Below are positions 1-9,177 of a DNA stretch of 25,223 bases, one piece after another. Within the stretch, counting starts at the first letter, position 1. Every line of letters begins with the position of its first letter. The translations under genes were made by a program, and so were the position numbers. Under the pieces are notes generated by a model. The model saw only the letters and a program-made list of their open reading frames with translations. It was not told the DNA's origin and made no database searches. This DNA comes from Apostichopus californicus (lineage: Eukaryota; Echinodermata; Holothuroidea; Aspidochirotida; Stichopodidae): contig JAIPMN010002409.1 in assembly GCA_020650975.1 (NCBI GenBank), forward strand, positions 15,175 to 40,397, in the 5' to 3' direction.

Positions 1-1689
1 ATGGATGTGGATAGGTGGAGGGGGGGGGAGGGGGGGGGAGGATGTTCAGTAAATATATTGGCACTTTTTATGATCAATGGTATTGGTCATTACATTCAGA
101 TGGCTGAAGTTAGCTGCTTCGAACCAAAAAGTTGGAAATTTGCAAGTTTCAACTTAACAGCGTGGAATATTCGTTCTCTATATATATAGATAATTTTTAC
201 ATTTACCGACACCGTGAATAGCCCCCGAACTATTGTGGATTAAAAGCAGGAAATAAAATACAGTGTATGGTGGCTTAAAACAGGACTTGGATGCCTATAC
301 AAAAAAAATCAGGTTTATTTCCAATTTTTTTTTCTTGCAAAAAAGACAGAGATCGAGGAAGAAAAAAATGACGGTTAAGTATGAAATGAATGCCGGGTGA
401 AATAATTAGTGGGTTTTCTGGCTAAAGATGTGATTACAGATTTTGTGGTTTCTGGTCACAAACGAGGTTCGTGATTTCCAGGTTTGCAGGTTTGCGGTTT
501 ACCAAAAGAGGTGGCAGTTTCGTTTGTTAAATATTTTCAGAAAATGAAAGAACCTTATTATTGTAGCTTTTGACGTTTTACCATTTATTTACTTATTTGA
601 AAAAGGTAATAACAATAATAATGTGTGATATATACATAAATGTGCTGAAAAAGATCCTTTGAATGTTTGGTGTTAAATAAACAATATCTTTTTTTTTTTA
701 TATAAAAAATAATGCCAAAAAAAAAAAACGATTATAACCCAGAATTTTGCAGCTGAATTTTAATTTTCAAAGCAGTTTGAATTACAACTTACTAAATGAT
801 TTTGTTTTATATTAATTTGGGATTATAGATTTTGGTTTATGTTTATAATTTTAATGGATATTTTTTAGTTTTCTACATAGATTGCTTATTTAACTAACAT
901 AAATTTATCTTTTGGAAAAGTTTGTTAATAGTATAGTTCCAATGTTTTTACAGTAAAAAGAATTCTTATTAAAACCTCCCCTAAATGATATTAATTTAAT
1001 ACGTGAAAAATCTATAACCAATGGTAAACACTGGCTCCTTTTTTAATGAAATTTCTTTATATTTCATACAGGGCTAATTGAAAATAGCTGGTTATATTTG
1101 CAGTGTGAAATATCTTGCCATCAAATTTTTATCTCTCTATTTTTGGTTGTGTTATTATTGCACTCTCAAAGCAGGTGTACCTAGCCTAACGCACAATGCA
1201 TATGTAACAATTGGCCTAAGCTGCCAAGTCTCATAATCAGCTTATATCACTAATGGGAACATGAAAGGCAAATGAGATTGTGGGTTTTTGTTTTTTTGGT
1301 GCTTTTGGGGTGATATTTATTTGTAGTGATGCAGTCTGCGCATATATCATGAAGGGAAAATTCCTGCTGCATCTATATGTAAAATTTATTCATTTTGGGA
1401 GAGGGCAAAAAAATCTTGTAACCATGGTGATTTGATTACTAAGTAGATTTTTAACACATGTTGTAGAGATTTTTATGGTAAGTTTACTAAAGTAAAGTGC
1501 TTTGTTTAACAAATATTTTATGAAGATATATAACATTACATAAAATGTATGTTGCATTATTTATGCCTTCGTTCTATTTTGTAACAAGCAATTTACGTGT
1601 GTTTCATTTGATAGAATAGTTTTTTGGGATTTTTGTTAATGAAATATGTATAAAAATAAATGAAATAATCTTTTCTGCAGCTACTGTTG
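1..1689. other. No gene seen; A+T-rich sequence
   Basis: Low-GC sequence rich in short A or T homopolymers and stop codons in all frames. A G-rich tract of about 20 bases lies at 20-41. The short open frame at 1-189 is driven by that tract and shows no domain or codon pattern. No repeat unit or splice-supported exon was recognised. Confidence 0.5.
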
Positions 1690-2078
1690 TGTGTGCATTA
1701 AGTGCATTTCTGCATTAAGTACATGTGTGCTTATTACAGTGCTTGCCTCCATTAAGTACATGCCTGCATGTGAAAGTATATGTTTACATATGTTAAAGGG
1801 CATACCTGCATTAAGCACGTGCCTGTATTGAATGCATTTCTAATAGTCAGCAGTTTAATGTCTCCTTAAACTGGAATGTTTCTATTTTGTAACCTGAGTC
1901 TGTGTCTGCAATAAGTGTTTGCCTGCATTAAGTAGGCTACATGCCTGTAGTTTACATTAATGATGCATGCCTATATATTTAAGTGTGTGCCAACATTAAA
2001 GTCCTTGCCTGTTACGATTAGAGTCAGCTGATTTAAGATCTCTTTAAAACTGAAATGTTGTTTTCTTCCTAAACTTAA
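1690..2078. repeat. Degenerate two-level tandem repeat (TGCCTGCATTAAGTACA-type)
   Basis: Short units resembling TGCCTGCATTAAGTACA recur irregularly at least eight times (for example GTGCATTAAGTGCAT, CTGCATTAAGTACATG, CCTGCATTAAGCACGTG, CCTGCATTAAGTAGG). A larger duplication is superimposed: the stretch from 1841 (TAGTCAGCAGTTTAATGTCT) matches that from about 2016 (GAGTCAGCTGATTTAAGATC), a period of about 175 bp. It is an old, diverged minisatellite. Confidence 0.7.
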
Positions 2079-2163
2079 CGTGTAAACGATGAAGCTAGTT
2101 ACTGTAGTATAATCCTGTTTTAGTGTTAGTGCTTAAGATTATAAAGAGCAACTGTAAATTTAT

Positions 2164-2191
2164 CCCCCCCCCCACAAACCCCCCCCCCCCC
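2164..2191. repeat. Twin poly-C tracts followed by poly-A
   Basis: C10 (2164-2173), then ACAAA, then C13 (2179-2191), running directly into A12 and TATATATA. This compound homopolymer is likely slippage-prone. The open frames crossing it, on both strands, are low-complexity translations and not genes. Confidence 0.9.
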
Positions 2192-2479
2192 AAAAAAAAA
2201 AAAATATATATATTCATGCAGAGATGTCTGACTTTAATAGCAATTTTCATACTCAGATGTTTGGGTTGTTTCAGCAGTGTGAATATGGTCATATTGAACT
2301 GTTCTTCATAATTTCAGGAGTTTGTGAAAAATCAAACAGACAAAAATGAACTGTTTTCCTATTTGGCTTGCCTGTCTGGCCTATACACTCCTGTCAGTAG
2401 GTCTGGTGATTCTCTGATTACTGCAATAGATACTAGAGAAATTGACATAGAGATGGTAGATTATTAATTATAGTTATTA

Positions 2480-3180
2480 TATGGACAAGTCTGAATTGAA
2501 GCTTGGCGGAACGAATAAATAGATCGGAAGTAATTCAAAGTACATATCAAAGCCAAGTGAAGCATGCATGTTTCATATTTCTGAAATGACTTTCTAAATT
2601 GAAAAGATTCCAAAAAAATTTGAGTGAAAATGTTAAATTGGAAGCCACCCAACGAGTAAGTTGTAATCCATAAGCACTTGGGGGTTTCTCCCACAATTGT
2701 GGTCGCTTGCTGCGTCGCAAAAATAACCGCTGATTGTTATCTTTGTTAAATATTAAACAAACATAAAACAATGAGTGGAAAACTTTAGCAAGCATTTGCA
2801 CAGTCGTTTCTTACGTTTTACCGATGTATCAAAAGGTTCTTCTCTCTATCCCACCTTGTGTGTGTGTGAGAGAGAGAGAGGCCAGCCTAGATATGCTACT
2901 CCAGGTGGCAGCAGGGTCTTGTATTGAAGTAATTTATTTGCAGCTGTGTTGCTTTGATCTTGCTAGACTACTATTATGATTATTATGATATGGACAAGTT
3001 AAAAATGAAGGTTGGCTGAATGAATAAATGGATCATAAGTAATTCAAAGTAAATATCAAAGCTAAGTGAAGCACGCCTGGTGTGTGTGTGTGAGAGCCTG
3101 GATGAACTACGCCAGGTGGCAGCAGGGTCTAGCTTTATTGAAAGTGATTTAAGTTTCAGCGTGTTTGCTTTGATCTACGT
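2480..3180. repeat. Diverged tandem duplication of an anonymous A+B repeat
   Basis: Block A begins ATGGACAAGT and runs to GTGAAGCA; it occurs at about 2481-2568 and 2990-3077, sharing GTAATTCAAAGTA and ATATCAAAG. Block B begins with a TG run and contains CCAGGTGGCAGCAGGGTCT; it occurs at about 2855-2963 and 3077-3180. In the right copy A and B are adjacent. In the left copy about 290 bp separate them, including a SINE 3' fragment. Both A blocks follow a TTAT-rich stretch. Confidence 0.75.
2575..2738 (+). mobile_element. 5'-truncated tRNA-derived SINE (tail region only)
   Basis: It matches the body and tail of the SINE copies at 5702-5914 and 16400-16607, sharing TCTGAAATGACTTTCTAAAT, GGAAGCCACCC, GTAAGTTGTAATCCATAAGC, TTTCTCCCACA and GTGGTCGCTT. 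The tRNA-like head is missing. It lies within the left copy of the duplication at 2480-3180 and probably explains part of that copy's extra length. Confidence 0.8.
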
Positions 3181-3183
3181 GAT

Positions 3184-3839
3184 ATTTGTCGATTCCTCTC
3201 TATCCAAATAGGCCATAACAGTGCAGCGAACTAGGTTGCCTCAATACCATGTTTCAATTCCAATAAATCATGAAAATTTGTTACTAATGTTTTCATTTTG
3301 CATGTTGTGTGAATGCGATGATTAGAAATAATATGCAGGTGTCTGCGCACAGTTTGTTTGAGGCTTGATTGTAATCATGATCATTTTTATGTGACATTCG
3401 TGCGTGTGGTTTTTTAATTTCTTTTATTATTGGCTTTAGCGATGGCATTCTTATTTTAAGTAATATTGAGTAGGTCTGGTGAAGTTTTAATCAGTAGATG
3501 GTAACCATACCTCAAAGAGACACAGTGTAAACACAAGACGAGAGTCTGCAGTTAATGGATTTAAATTCCTGATATGAGTGCTTCCTTTCTACATAGCTGT
3601 GAATGTTTAGAAATACATGTGGAGCAGGATGTCAGGGGTAGCGGGCCATTTATGTAGTCACGGTTCATTCTTCAGTTCATGAGGTACCCCTCCCCCTCAC
3701 ATAGGGGGTGAAGGGACTTTGTGGCCAGGGACATGCATTTGGTGTGACCCTATCACCTTGATGTATCACCCCCACGTGTGTGAAACTCGAGAACTTGCTG
3801 GAAGTTAACCATATACCTACTATATTATATATGTATAAA
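3184..3839. other. No gene seen
   Basis: About 650 bp of ordinary low-GC sequence with frequent stops on both strands. A C-rich stretch near 3685-3710 and a short TA run just before 3840 are the only notable compositional features. Confidence 0.45.
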
Positions 3840-3950
3840 GATCAACACACCAGAAAAGTTCCATTTCTGGACCGGTTTTGTCCTTTTGGGACTCATCAGA
3901 CGAAGGTAGGAATCGAACCCCGAAATGGAATTTTTCTTGTGTGTTGATTG
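3840..3950. mobile_element. Foldback element with ~28 bp inverted arms (Penelope/retrozyme-like remnant)
   Basis: The left arm 3840-3867 (begins GATCAACACACCAG, ends GTTCCATTTC) is the inverted copy of the right arm 3922-3950 (begins GAAATGGAATT, ends GTGTGTTGATTG), with a few mismatches. The roughly 54 bp between them reads, on the minus strand, as a perfect RNA polymerase III B-box-like GGTTCGATTCC (3909-3919) followed by a hammerhead-like core (3870-3899). Inverted arms around a hammerhead recall the termini of Penelope-like elements and retrozymes. The family assignment is inference. Confidence 0.6.
3870..3899 (-). ncRNA. Decayed hammerhead-ribozyme core
   Basis: On the minus strand the order is CUGAUGAG, a stem II made of GUCC and GGAC around a CAAAA loop, AAAAC in place of the consensus GAAAC, the self-complementary ACCGGU, and the expected cleavage triplet GUC (plus 3870-3872). 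Core order and spacing fit a type I hammerhead with the very short stem III seen in Penelope-type copies. The single core change corresponds to CpG to TpG on the plus strand at 3879, so this copy is probably inactive. Stem I next to the core pairs poorly. Confidence 0.55.
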
Positions 3951-4007
3951 TTATTAATTTAATATATATTAATTATATATCTGTCATACCACTTGCTATA
4001 CTTTCAT

Positions 4008-4084
4008 TTCTAATATATGTATATATAAATGTATACATTTATATATATATATGTACATATATATATGTACATATATATATTATG
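4008..4084. repeat. TA/TGTA microsatellite with palindromic segments
   Basis: Runs of TATATA interrupted by TGTACA, including a palindromic stretch around AAATGTATACATTT. The open frame through this segment encodes only Tyr/Ile/Val-type low-complexity peptide. Confidence 0.85.
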
Positions 4085-4638
4085 TCTATGTTTACATATA
4101 TCTTTCCCGTGTGTGTTTGCTAGAAAAAGCTTTAAAGTAAAATATTCCTGTCTTAAAAAGGGATGCAAACCAAATGAAAATTGAATACATTAATGAAACA
4201 AAACCGTTATATTTCAAAATATCATCTATTTTAGCTCCATTGTTTGTCTTGTTCCTTTGGATCATCATTTTTTCTTTCTCTTTTATTTTTTTGTTGGTTT
4301 TTTCTTTGACATTCTAATTATAATCTACTTAGCATAAAAGTAACCATTCCATTTCTTTAAAATTTCCTTCATCTCATATTTCCTTGAATATTTCTGTTTC
4401 ACTCACTTTTTTTGGTCCCAAATTTCTTGCTGCTATCAAGAGTCCTTTAATGTGAAAATATCATATCTACTTTTCCATATCCTTCATTTTAATTTTGTGG
4501 GTTTTTTGTGTGGTTTTCTTCTTGCGTTACAAATAAAAGGAAAATGTTTCCATCACAAGTCTTGTTATGCGGTCTCTTTTTGTGTGTCCGTGGTTTGCAA
4601 TACTGTTATCAACTCTCTCCTACCTGATTATTATACCA
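4085..4638. other. No gene seen; T-rich stretch
   Basis: Pyrimidine-rich, low-GC sequence between the microsatellite and the SINE. The small open frame ending at 4670 runs into the SINE head and is not a gene. Confidence 0.45.
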
Positions 4639-4716
4639 GTGCTGTGGCCGAGTGGCATTTGAAGCAATGAGGCTTAGCATTCGGGAGGTTCGGGGTTCGA
4701 TTCCCGGGTGGGTCAT
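4639..4716 (+). mobile_element. SINE 5' head, tRNA-like (left part of a split copy)
   Basis: A tRNA-Ser/Leu-like head with A box GTGGCCGAGTGG and perfect B box GGTTCGATTCC (4694-4704). Compared with the copy at 16305 it lacks about 13 bp just after the A box. The SINE stops at 4716, where a DNA transposon begins, and resumes at 5702. Not a functional tRNA: the D-arm is deleted and no acceptor stem closes. Confidence 0.9.
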
Positions 4717-5701
4717 CAGGGGCGTCGTGCGAAAATAAATTTTTGGGGGGCCCGTGAGCAGGTGATGACTATCTAAGCGGAGCGCCACCACGGGTTGGCG
4801 CGCAGCGTACAAGAAAATTTTTCGTCTGGCAGACCCCTCAGATTGCAGGAAACGGCACTTCCCGTGCTTTATGGCAGTAAGCAACACCCCTAAAATTGAT
4901 CAAAATTTCTGGCAATTTTTTATTTTGGGAAATATTCTCGTCTCCCAGAAGCGCCCAAAATTTAAGAAATCGAAACATTTTTGTGTTGGCTGATCCATGA
5001 TCGCCGCCCATGCCCGTGAGAAGTGGTGACTGAGTAAAGAAAAAGCTATGCCGTTTGAAAACATGGGCAGAAAAAGCGAAAGTAGCGAAACCTAAGGTAA
5101 AACGTGCGATAACGAAGTGATTATTTTCCAGGTTAATTGTGACTGTATTTGAAATGATTATTATTATTCATTTTTTTCAAAACTACCTATCAGATCATGA
5201 GGAAAATTTATCCTGGTGGACCTTTTAGCGAACTGATTGCATTACTTAAGAAGAAGTTCACATGGAGTCCCATAATCTCTGTTCACTACATTTATCTTAA
5301 CTTTCCGAACTTTGTTACAGGCTTAGAAAACAATTAAAAAAATTGCCATTTTTTCATGGAAAATTGACTGACTTTGGTAAAGGTAACGGGTTGCACTTAC
5401 TCTGGGACTACGTATATATAATATTGTTCAACGATGGCAGCATTGATGGCACATTTGGTTCATTAGTTATCAACCAGTAATTATTTAACTGTTTCGATTG
5501 ACTGAATATCAACAATTAACAACCATTGACCAAGCAGTCAACAGAAGCCCCATTTCTCGTACGCCCTACGAGAAATTTAGTTGCTGACACTGTTCGAAAA
5601 CACTTTTTTTTTAAAATTATGACAAAATTTTATGACACCTTTGACAAAATTTTTGGGGGGGGCCTGTGCCCCCCCGGGCCCCAATGGGCACGACGCCACT
5701 G
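4717..5701. mobile_element. Non-autonomous hAT-type DNA transposon, 985 bp, inserted in a SINE
   Basis: The left end CAGGGGCGTCGTGC and the inverted right end CAGTGGCGTCGTGC form a 14 bp terminal inverted repeat with one mismatch. The flanking 8 bp are TGGGTCAT (4709-4716) and CGGGTCAT (5702-5709). The uninterrupted SINE at 16305 has CGGGTCAT once at this point, proving an 8 bp target-site duplication. CAG ends plus 8 bp duplication are hallmarks of hAT elements. G/C-rich subterminal segments (GGGGGGCCC near 4745, GGGCCCC near 5677) flank an interior with no transposase-like frame, so the element would depend on another hAT for movement. Confidence 0.88.
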
Positions 5702-5914
5702 CGGGTCATAGTAAAGTGGGTTTTTCATCCAAGAGCAATCTACGGTTTTCCCATCTTAAATGACTTTCTAAATTGAAAAGATTCCAAATTTGAGTTTAAA
5801 ATGTTGAATTGGAAGCCACCCGACGTGTAAGTTGTAATCCATAAGCCCTTGCGGGTTTCTCCCACATTTGTGGTCGCTTAAGTCGTAAAAATAACTGCTG
5901 ATTATTATTATTAT
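5702..5914 (+). mobile_element. SINE body and tail (right part of the split copy)
   Basis: Continues the SINE of 4639-4716: GGGTCATAGTAAAGTGGG, then the shared GACTTTCTAAATTG, GGAAGCCACCC and GTAAGTTGTAATCCATAAGC blocks, ending in an ATT-repeat tail. ATTATTATA occurs at the tail end and again just before the head (about 4628-4636), which could be the SINE's own target-site duplication or chance in AT-rich sequence. Confidence 0.88.
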
Positions 5915-7069
5915 AAGTCAAGACATTCAAAAATATACAATAAATTAGGAAGCAAAAATATTTGTATCAATTTTATTTACATATAAATCGTATTCCAGAT
6001 CAACTGGGGATAAATGCTGCATTTATTTCAAACATTGATAAATTTGACACAAAAAAACAAAAACAAACAAGTTTATCATCGATGAAATAACTTATGCAGG
6101 ATATGAAGGGGGAGGGGAGGGGGGGGGGATACACAACGGTAAGCAATGCCAAGAAAAATGACATTTTACGGTCTTTTAATTTGACAGTCATGTGACAAAT
6201 ATTTCATATACAAGAGAGAAAAAAAAATAATACAGCAGCATTATGTATTTCTAGAAAAATTAACACAATTTAGAGGATTGTAAAGTTACCTGCCATAATT
6301 CAAAGAATTGTTAAAAGAGCACGGATTTTACCCTTTTCGGTTATTTGCTTAAAGGAAAAGTGCTTCCAGAGAAACGGGCATAAAAGATCAAAGGTTATTC
6401 CACAGGACTGATTAAAACTCTCTACAGGCCTAATGGGGGGGGGGGGGCGTGGTGGGGATCACAGTGATACAGCCCCAGGGCCTGGGGTCAATGGGGAGGG
6501 GGGGCTGTAAAATATGAAATACAGAATGATATTCTAAAGAAACCTGGAGACATCAAGAGGAAGCTCAGTGGCACAATTGTCACCTGGGACCCCAACCTGG
6601 CTCTCACCACCCCCGATTCTCAGCCCTGCTCTCGGTTATATTGGTCATGTGACCTCGCTAATGGCGCGTTTCGTGCAGTACTCTCGTCACATTGAAAAGA
6701 CTGGGTTGATACGATACATATGATCTTAGTTAAAAGGCTAAGAATCAAACAAACGTATTATTTTTGGGGGCTAGAGGAGTATCAGTACCAACGAGCCGGG
6801 GATTGAATGTCCTCTGCTCTATCCGAAATTACCAGCCTATTACATGGTGACCATATCCCTATTTAGAAGCCAGGTCAGGGATGCAAATAGCCCATTCTAG
6901 CCAATTATTTCTATATTTTCAAACATTTATATTTGATTTCACCAACTTTGTTTTTTGAAATGAAAATTGACTGAAACTTACAAATTCGTATAGTGAATGA
7001 GACTCGTTCACTAACTGCGTATTATAATGAAACACAAATGTAAATCAATTTCTACAGAGGGGAAAAATC
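5915..7069. other. No gene seen; G-rich tracts and a palindrome
   Basis: Low-complexity purine runs at 6107-6129, a G13 tract at 6435-6447, and the palindrome CCCCAGGGCCTGGGG near 6474. The stretch 6550-6900 is less AT-rich and may be an unrecognised dispersed repeat, but I found no second copy in this window. No exon is supported. Confidence 0.45.
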
Positions 7070-7129
7070 AGGATCATGTCGAATATTCATTTAAGACCAA
7101 GATGAAAACATGATCCTTCATGAATATTC
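7070..7129. repeat. Two interleaved inverted repeats
   Basis: AGGATCATGT (7070-7079) pairs with ACATGATCCT (7108-7117), and GAATATTCAT (7081-7090) pairs with ATGAATATTC (7120-7129). Both are perfect 10 bp complements but arranged 1-2-1'-2', not nested. Confidence 0.85.
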
Positions 7130-8290
7130 AAATTATTTGCAGAAAAGTGATTGTGATGATAATTAAAAAAAATTAATAAAAAACAAAGAGGTAGCAGTAC
7201 TGGTTTTTGTTCATGGTAGCAGTAAGCCTTTCAAAAACATACCAATGCTTCACAATTTGGTTTTTTTTTTAAGAGTGAATATTAAGGGATTCAATTCAGC
7301 TGCAAGATACATTAAATACATTGATAGCATTCAAACAAGGCCATTTTCAAATGTCTATGAAAAATCTGACTGGGTATTGGTAGTATTTCCTTCATGGTTT
7401 TTAATTTGTGTAGTATCAGGAAGGACCTTTCAGTTTAAGCCCCTGTGGAAACTTCCGAGCAGACATCAAATTTTGGGTTGTGCCTTGAAAAACAGGGTGT
7501 GTGTGTGTGAGAAGGGGGGGGAGGCATGGGGGGCCTTGGGTCCTAAGTTTTTAATCTGACATTGATTGAAATTATTGAATATAGCTATTCTTTGTTGTTG
7601 CCTCTACTCTTTTTCACTTAGTACCTTGGTTTTGACCTGCCAAATTATTCCCAGACATTGCGTGGAATGTCAACTTTTCGTAGTCAAATTTCTCAGAGTG
7701 AAATGCCTCGCGGTAGACAGTAAGATGTATGTTAAGCCTGTACACCAGTGAACATTATTTGACTTTTCTAAAATATTTTGGAACAAGTGCAGAAGACTTT
7801 CTCGGGACTAAACAATCCTTCCTGGGTTGAGCATCGTACAACCAGAGGGTGTCAGATGCAATGCAAAGTTCCAGCCTTAAATGTTAACGTATAAAAGTCA
7901 TATTTTTAGGGGGGTCACTCAACAGGTTCTGCGCAACGACGAGAGCATGACACTTGGGCCGCTGCTATTAAAGGAAGTGAAGACTCGCGCAAAAAGAAAA
8001 GTCTCATGCCGGTAATCTGACCTAGTTTCGAATGAGGTGTAACAGAAGTGTTAGACACCACCATCGATCCCAGAAAATACATACAGCTTGCTACCGTCGG
8101 TAATGAGACACTAGTGTACAGTCAGTACATACAGCTGCGGTCAATACCCACAGCACAGTGTACAAACGATATAGTGATGGACATCTCAGGTCCAACTAAA
8201 GATAACAAGGTATCACGTTTCATTACTGTCTGCATTTTGTAGCGACAAGAGAAAAACTTCACTTGTAGGCAATGGAAAGTAAACTTTTTA
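7130..8290. other. No gene seen; upstream of a YY1-like motif
   Basis: 7130-7880 is ordinary low-GC sequence with a G-rich tract at 7512-7534. The open frame at 7245-7559 shows no recognisable domain. From about 7910 to 8290 complexity and CpG content rise, which could be a promoter or untranslated exon, but no protein homology is visible. Confidence 0.4.
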
Positions 8291-8301
8291 AAGATGGCGG
8301 C
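8291..8301 (+). promoter_or_regulatory. YY1-type motif AAGATGGCGGC
   Basis: An exact AAGATGGCGGC, the motif bound by YY1 and often found just downstream of transcription starts, where its ATG can serve as the initiator codon. Here the ATG (8294) opens a 27-codon frame starting MAARCLGRVFNAFNH and ending at TGA 8375-8377. The peptide resembles a mitochondrial presequence in composition, but I see no convincing donor leading to a second exon. Confidence 0.35.
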
Positions 8302-8377
8302 ACGCTGTTTGGGGCGAGTCTTCAATGCCTTTAATCATCTAATACCTGACCCTATTTGTTACATGGATTGGATGTGA

Positions 8378-8883
8378 TGTGATATATGAGAATGACAACT
8401 GGTTCGTTGTAGATTGTAACTTCAAATTTTACAAGTGTTACTACAATTTTACAGCAATATTTGCACCATGAAGAAAGGGGTTTGTCTCATTGCTGAAATT
8501 GATATTCTAGTGCATTTCTGGAACAATTCTCTGACACATTGACAAATCAGCATACATACTACTTTATTTATGCTTTTTCCTGTAATCATTTTACAAATAC
8601 AGTACTTTTAGAATAATTATTAACTGTATAAAACAATAGAGCATTAAATTATTATTCTATGAATTATTCATTTAATGCATGTTCTACATGAGGACATGAA
8701 TGAATTCATTCAGTCAGTCATTCCTAAAAGTAAAATATCAAACTATTTTTAAACCTTGTAGTTTTTTTTTTGGTCAAGTTAACTAGGTACAACTTAAGTG
8801 TTTCTTCTTGTCGACGAAGGTAGGCTGAATAATGTTGAAAACTGACCATAACGAAGAAAAGGATAACCATGACAGGTATAGAG
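8378..8883. other. No gene seen
   Basis: AT-rich sequence with small inverted repeats, including GCATTAAAT and ATTTAATGC around 8641-8679 and the palindrome GAATGAATTCATTC near 8698-8711. No coding evidence. Confidence 0.45.
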
Positions 8884-8901
8884 AATTTGCATATGCAAAT
8901 T
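8884..8901. promoter_or_regulatory. 18 bp perfect palindrome of two octamer motifs
   Basis: AATTTGCATATGCAAATT is perfectly self-complementary and contains the POU-domain octamer ATGCAAAT in both orientations with a 4 bp overlap, similar to arrangements that bind Oct/POU dimers. The binding role is inferred from the motif only. Confidence 0.5.
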
Positions 8902-9094
8902 AGCTTGGGAAAGGGGTATGCCAGCAGTGTATGAGTAAATGTAAAAGTTGGGGCTTAAAGTATCTGCTGTGACATAAATTCATAAACTAAGAACTTTTAT
9001 TATCAAGATTTATTTTCGTAGTTCCAGATACGTCTAACTGCAAACACAGCCAATTAGTCGTTTTAAGTCAATCTGCAGGATTTGATATTTTCAC

Positions 9095-9177
9095 ATGCAA
9101 ATGTGACAAATGTGTTAACAGTGTGACCTTTCACCGTAGTAACCAATCAGTCGTAAGAAGCACTTTATGGTATAAAA
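9095..9177 (+). promoter_or_regulatory. Promoter-like cluster: octamer, CCAAT, TATA
   Basis: In order on the plus strand: octamer ATGCAAAT (9095-9102) inside the inverted repeat TCACATGCAAATGTGA, a nuclear-receptor-like TGACCTTT (9124-9131), CCAAT (9143-9147) and TATAAAA (9171-9177), with CRE-like sites AACGTCAT and GATGTCAT downstream near 9236 and 9271. Spacing suits a start near 9200. No open frame or known RNA gene follows, and AT-rich DNA gives such matches by chance. Confidence 0.3.

Noticed and set aside
2318-2467. 49-codon frame after TTTCAG, reading EFVKNQTDKNELFSYLA
   Set aside because: It faintly recalls a segment common in transposon-encoded proteins (NK..L..L), but it is short, has no supporting upstream exon and ends at the repeat boundary. 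Evidence is too thin to call.
6550-6900. Possible dispersed repeat or tRNA-like segment
   Set aside because: Composition differs from its surroundings and GGATTGAATGTCC is vaguely B-box-like, but there is no second copy in the window and no A box at the right distance.
7245-7559. 104-codon plus-strand open frame
   Set aside because: No recognisable motif or splice context; ends in a G-rich low-complexity stretch.
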